Assembly (NCBI RefSeq): GCF_007989085.1
Contig: NZ_BJVJ01000049.1
Span: 1 to 48,547 of the forward strand
Direction of reading: 5' to 3'
Length of the DNA stretch: 48,547 bases
Source of the DNA: Pseudonocardia sulfidoxydans NBRC 16205
Lineage (GTDB): Bacteria > Actinomycetota > Actinomycetes > Mycobacteriales > Pseudonocardiaceae
Below are positions 43,911 through 48,547 of the stretch, in pieces. The notes under the pieces are model-generated. The model made no database searches, was not told where the DNA came from, and saw only the letters and a program-made list of their open reading frames with translations. Position 1 is the first letter of the stretch. Each line of letters begins with the position of its first letter. The position numbers were made by a program, and so were the translations under genes.

Positions 43911-43936
43911 AGTAAACCAATCATTGACGCACCGAA
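43911..43936. repeat. TCATTGACGC motif repeat, copy 3
   Basis: Contains AGTAAACCAATCATTGACGC. It lies about 35 bp after inverted repeat C2, nearly the same distance as copy 1 from inverted repeat B. Confidence 0.7.
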
Positions 43937-43988
43937 AACGATCATGGTCGGCGAGACCCACCGACAACGGCACAACAACAGCAACGAC

Positions 43989-44025
43989 GACGGGGGCGGC
44001 CCCCGCGAAGGGAGCCGCCCCCGTC
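43989..44025 (-). terminator. Terminator of acnA
   Basis: GACGGGGGCGGC (43989-44000) pairs with GCCGCCCCCGTC (44014-44025), a 12-bp stem with a 13-nt loop. Read on the minus strand it begins 15 bp after the acnA stop and is followed by a T-rich stretch (GTCGTTGCTGTTGTTG). Confidence 0.8.
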
Positions 44026-44040
44026 AGGAGGTGCCGAGGA

Positions 44041-46839
<2,799 letters not shown>

Positions 46840-46923
46840 GATGGCTCTACCTCCTGGCGTGGTGGGCGCGGTTCGGCGCGTATCGGGCCCGTTCGTGGTG
46901 GTCGGCGGACCCCTCTGCTGTAA

Positions 46924-46952
46924 ACAGTACGCCCGTCCTACATAGAGGTCGA
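46924..46952 (-). promoter_or_regulatory. acnA promoter with AcnR-like operator
   Basis: On the minus strand TCGACC (46947-46952) and TACTGT (46924-46929) are spaced by 17 bp. On the plus strand CAGTACGCCCGTCCTA (from 46925) matches the corynebacterial AcnR pattern CAGNACNNNCGTACTG except at two positions, and it covers the -10 and part of the spacer. A short palindrome CTGTAAACAG at 46918-46927 overlaps it. Confidence 0.5.
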
Positions 46953-46972
46953 GCGGGGCCACCCCCGACACA

Positions 46973-47015
46973 CGACGGCGGGGCACGGGCAGTGTGCACC
47001 CGTGCCCCGCCGTCG
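46973..47015 (-). terminator. Terminator of the membrane protein gene at 47058
   Basis: A 17-bp perfect inverted repeat (CGACGGCGGGGCACGGG at 46973-46989 and its complement at 46999-47015) with a 9-nt loop. It starts 42 bp after the stop codon on the minus strand and separates this gene from the acnA promoter. Confidence 0.8.
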
Positions 47016-47057
47016 GCAGGAGCGGCCGTCCCCTGGTGGGGGCGACGTGCTCGTCGG

Positions 47058-48547
47058 TCAGTTCCCGGCGAGCGCCATCAGGTCCTTGACGTCCTGCGCG
47101 TCGAGCACGCCGAGGATGTCGCCGTAGGCCTGGATCACCGTCTGGGACGGGCTGACGTACCAGGCGCCGCCCTCCTCGACGGTGAGCACCTTCACGTTCA
47201 GCACGGCCGTGACGAGCTTGGGCAGCACCCGCTGCACCGAGGCGGGCAGGCTGGTCGTCGACGACCCGCCGAACTGCTGCAGCAGGTCGGCGCTGCAGAA
47301 CTTCTGCGACGAGCCCTGGACCTCGACGGTGAGGCAGTCGTTGTCGCGGGTGACCGTGATCTGCTGGCCACTGCCCTCGCTGATGACCAGCTTCTTGAGC
47401 TGCAGGGCCGTCGTGCCGCGCACGGTGCTCGACTCGGTCTCCAGCGACTGCACCTGCAGACCCGAGGGCCGGCCACGGCCGGCGGCGTCGATGATCGCCT
47501 GGCCCGCGTCGTGGACGACGGCCAGCTCCGTCGGCGGGGCCAGCTCGACGAGCCGGCGCGCGTTCTGGTCCATCAGCGCCTGCACCGTCTGCTTGAGCGC
47601 GTCCTCGGCGCTCGTGCCGCCGCGGGCGGCGATCGACGTGGCGGGCCACGGCGTCTTCTCCTGCTGCAGCGCGTAGTCCGCGACCGTGTAGAACAGGCTC
47701 ACGTACCACTTGCCGTCGACGTTGACCGTGGCGATCCGGATCGGCTCGCCGTTCTTGCGGACCTCCTCGGCGATGTCGATGGTGTTCGTCTGCGCGCCGG
47801 GGACGCCGTTTTTGAAGACGCGGTTCTTGAAGTCGTCGGTGAACGGGATCTTCGCCGGGTCCTGGTTCAGCGTGATCGTGCCCGAGACCAGCTTGTTGAT
47901 GACGACGTTGTCGCGCACCTTCTCCTGGGCGCCCTCGTCGAAGGTGAGGTCCTTGAACTCGACGGTCCCCAGCGACGACGTCGTGTCGGCGTCGGGCTTG
48001 AGGATCTCCAGGCGCTTGAGCTGGTCGCCGAGGACCTGGTTCATGTCGTTGGCCAGCGACAGCTCCGCGGGGTGGAGCGTCTTGACCGCGCCGAGGTAGT
48101 CGTCGTTCGCGAGGTCCTGCGCGAGCAGCGTGACGGCGTCGTTGGGGGTTCCGGCGCCGCGGTTGCCGAAGACGGTGAAGCCGACGACGACACCGGCCGC
48201 GATGACGACGACCGCGATGAGCGCGGTGACGATCGGCCAGCGCTTGCGCTTCGGCGGCTGGGGCGGGGGCCCGGCCGGGGGACCGAACGCGGGCGGCGGG
48301 GGCGGGGCGCCGGGGCCGTCGTGACCCCACTGCCCGGCCGGTGCGGGGGCGCCGGGGTATCCGCCGGGGTACTGCGCGGTCTGCGGCCCGCCCTGCCAGC
48401 CGCCCTGCGGCGGCTGCTGCGGGTAGCCGCCCTGCTGCGGGTAGCCGCCCTGTTGGGGGTAGCCGCCCTGCTGGGGATACCCGGCCTGCTGGGGGTTGGC
48501 CTGCTGCTGGTCCCACGCCTGCGCCGGCGGGGGAGGCCACTGCTGAC
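47058..48547 (-). CDS. Membrane protein with repetitive Pro/Gln/Gly-rich cytosolic N-terminus (5' end outside window)
   Basis: The gene is cut by the window end, so the start codon is not visible; at least 496 codons are present. Reading from the edge, about 100 residues rich in Pro, Gln, Gly and Tyr contain four PQQGGY-type units. A basic stretch (PKRKRWP), one membrane helix (IVTALIAVVVIAAGVVVGF) and an outer domain of about 370 residues follow. The outer domain appears to hold two related halves, each with a KWYVS or AWYVS strand. That suggests a lipoprotein-like or lipid/peptidoglycan-associated outer part, but I do not recognise a named family. An internal ATG at 48044 is not taken as the start because the helix lies before it. 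Confidence 0.75.
   Translation of the reverse strand, partial: QQWPPPPAQAWDQQQANPQQAGYPQQGGYPQQGGYPQQGGYPQQPPQGGWQGGPQTAQYPGGYPGAPAPAGQWGHDGPGAPPPPPAFGPPAGPPPQPPKRKRWPIVTALIAVVVIAAGVVVGFTVFGNRGAGTPNDAVTLLAQDLANDDYLGAVKTLHPAELSLANDMNQVLGDQLKRLEILKPDADTTSSLGTVEFKDLTFDEGAQEKVRDNVVINKLVSGTITLNQDPAKIPFTDDFKNRVFKNGVPGAQTNTIDIAEEVRKNGEPIRIATVNVDGKWYVSLFYTVADYALQQEKTPWPATSIAARGGTSAEDALKQTVQALMDQNARRLVELAPPTELAVVHDAGQAIIDAAGRGRPSGLQVQSLETESSTVRGTTALQLKKLVISEGSGQQITVTRDNDCLTVEVQGSSQKFCSADLLQQFGGSSTTSLPASVQRVLPKLVTAVLNVKVLTVEEGGAWYVSPSQTVIQAYGDILGVLDAQDVKDLMALAGN

Larger units (their letters stand above)
43565..44040. other. Repeat-rich gap between LuxR regulator and acnA
   Basis: This 476-bp gap lies between convergent genes. 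It holds two TCATTGAC motif copies, a 16-bp perfect palindrome CGCCCCTGCAGGGGCG at 43668-43683, two GCGCGCAACCTCAC inverted repeats and the acnA terminator. I see no supported gene; short ORFs here are repeat shadows. Confidence 0.75.

Overview
This 48.5-kb window is a very GC-rich, tightly packed stretch of actinobacterial core chromosome. The gene order pgk-tpiA-secG, pgl-opcA-zwf-tal-tkt, ctaB, qor, ctaA, ABC transporter, mptB, sufR-sufBDCSUT, ABC-F, small HTH gene and acnR/acnA matches the backbone known from Mycobacterium (the Rv1437 to Rv1475c region). The zinc-type RbpA, MptB, AcnR, SufR and ergothioneine genes, with the other genes present, suggest a member of the Pseudonocardiales (Pseudonocardia or a relative). 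That assignment is inference; there is no rRNA in the window. No tRNA, rRNA, CRISPR array, transposase or integrase was seen.

Layout. 1-3.8 kb, plus strand: end of the glycolytic operon (pgk, tpiA), secG, rbpA and a TylF-like methyltransferase. 4.0-12.6 kb, minus strand: a pentose phosphate operon read tkt, tal, pgi-like, zwf, opcA, pgl and a small PIN/NYN-like gene. The Pgi-like protein has lost several catalytic motifs. 13.0-16.6 kb: ctaB (heme O synthase), a VOC protein, a quinone oxidoreductase and ctaA (heme A synthase). 17.1-20.4 kb, minus: mptB with an overlapping two-gene ABC exporter. 20.5-27.0 kb, plus: a seven-gene SUF operon behind its repressor SufR, whose operator overlaps the sufR start codon. 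27.0-29.6 kb, minus: universal stress protein, lycopene cyclase and SDR. 29.8-34.9 kb, plus: ABC-F protein, small HTH protein, crotonase-family protein and an ABC exporter with an odd C-terminal tail. 35.0-35.6 kb: acnR. 35.7-40.2 kb, plus: egtABCD for ergothioneine, without egtE. 40.4-43.6 kb: cupin, amidase and a LuxR regulator among repeats. 44.0-46.8 kb, minus: acnA. 47.1 kb to the window end, minus: a membrane protein cut by the window edge.

How the genes fit together. Much of the window concerns carbon flux and redox or iron-sulfur balance. Zwf, its assembly factor OpcA and Pgl supply NADPH. The SUF system builds the clusters needed by enzymes such as aconitase. AcnR controls aconitase. 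EgtA-D make the thiol antioxidant ergothioneine. CtaA and CtaB make the heme of the terminal oxidase.

The points most worth a second look are: the intergenic inverted-repeat families (two 40-bp palindromes with compensatory changes, a GCGCGCAACCTCAC family partly coupled to a TCATTGACGC motif, and a four-hairpin array); the degenerate Pgi; acnA and acnR split by about 8.5 kb of unrelated genes; a possible leaderless five-codon leader peptide in front of the ABC-F gene; and the acidic, Cys/His-containing tail of the ABC exporter. I did not find a clearly new multi-gene system.
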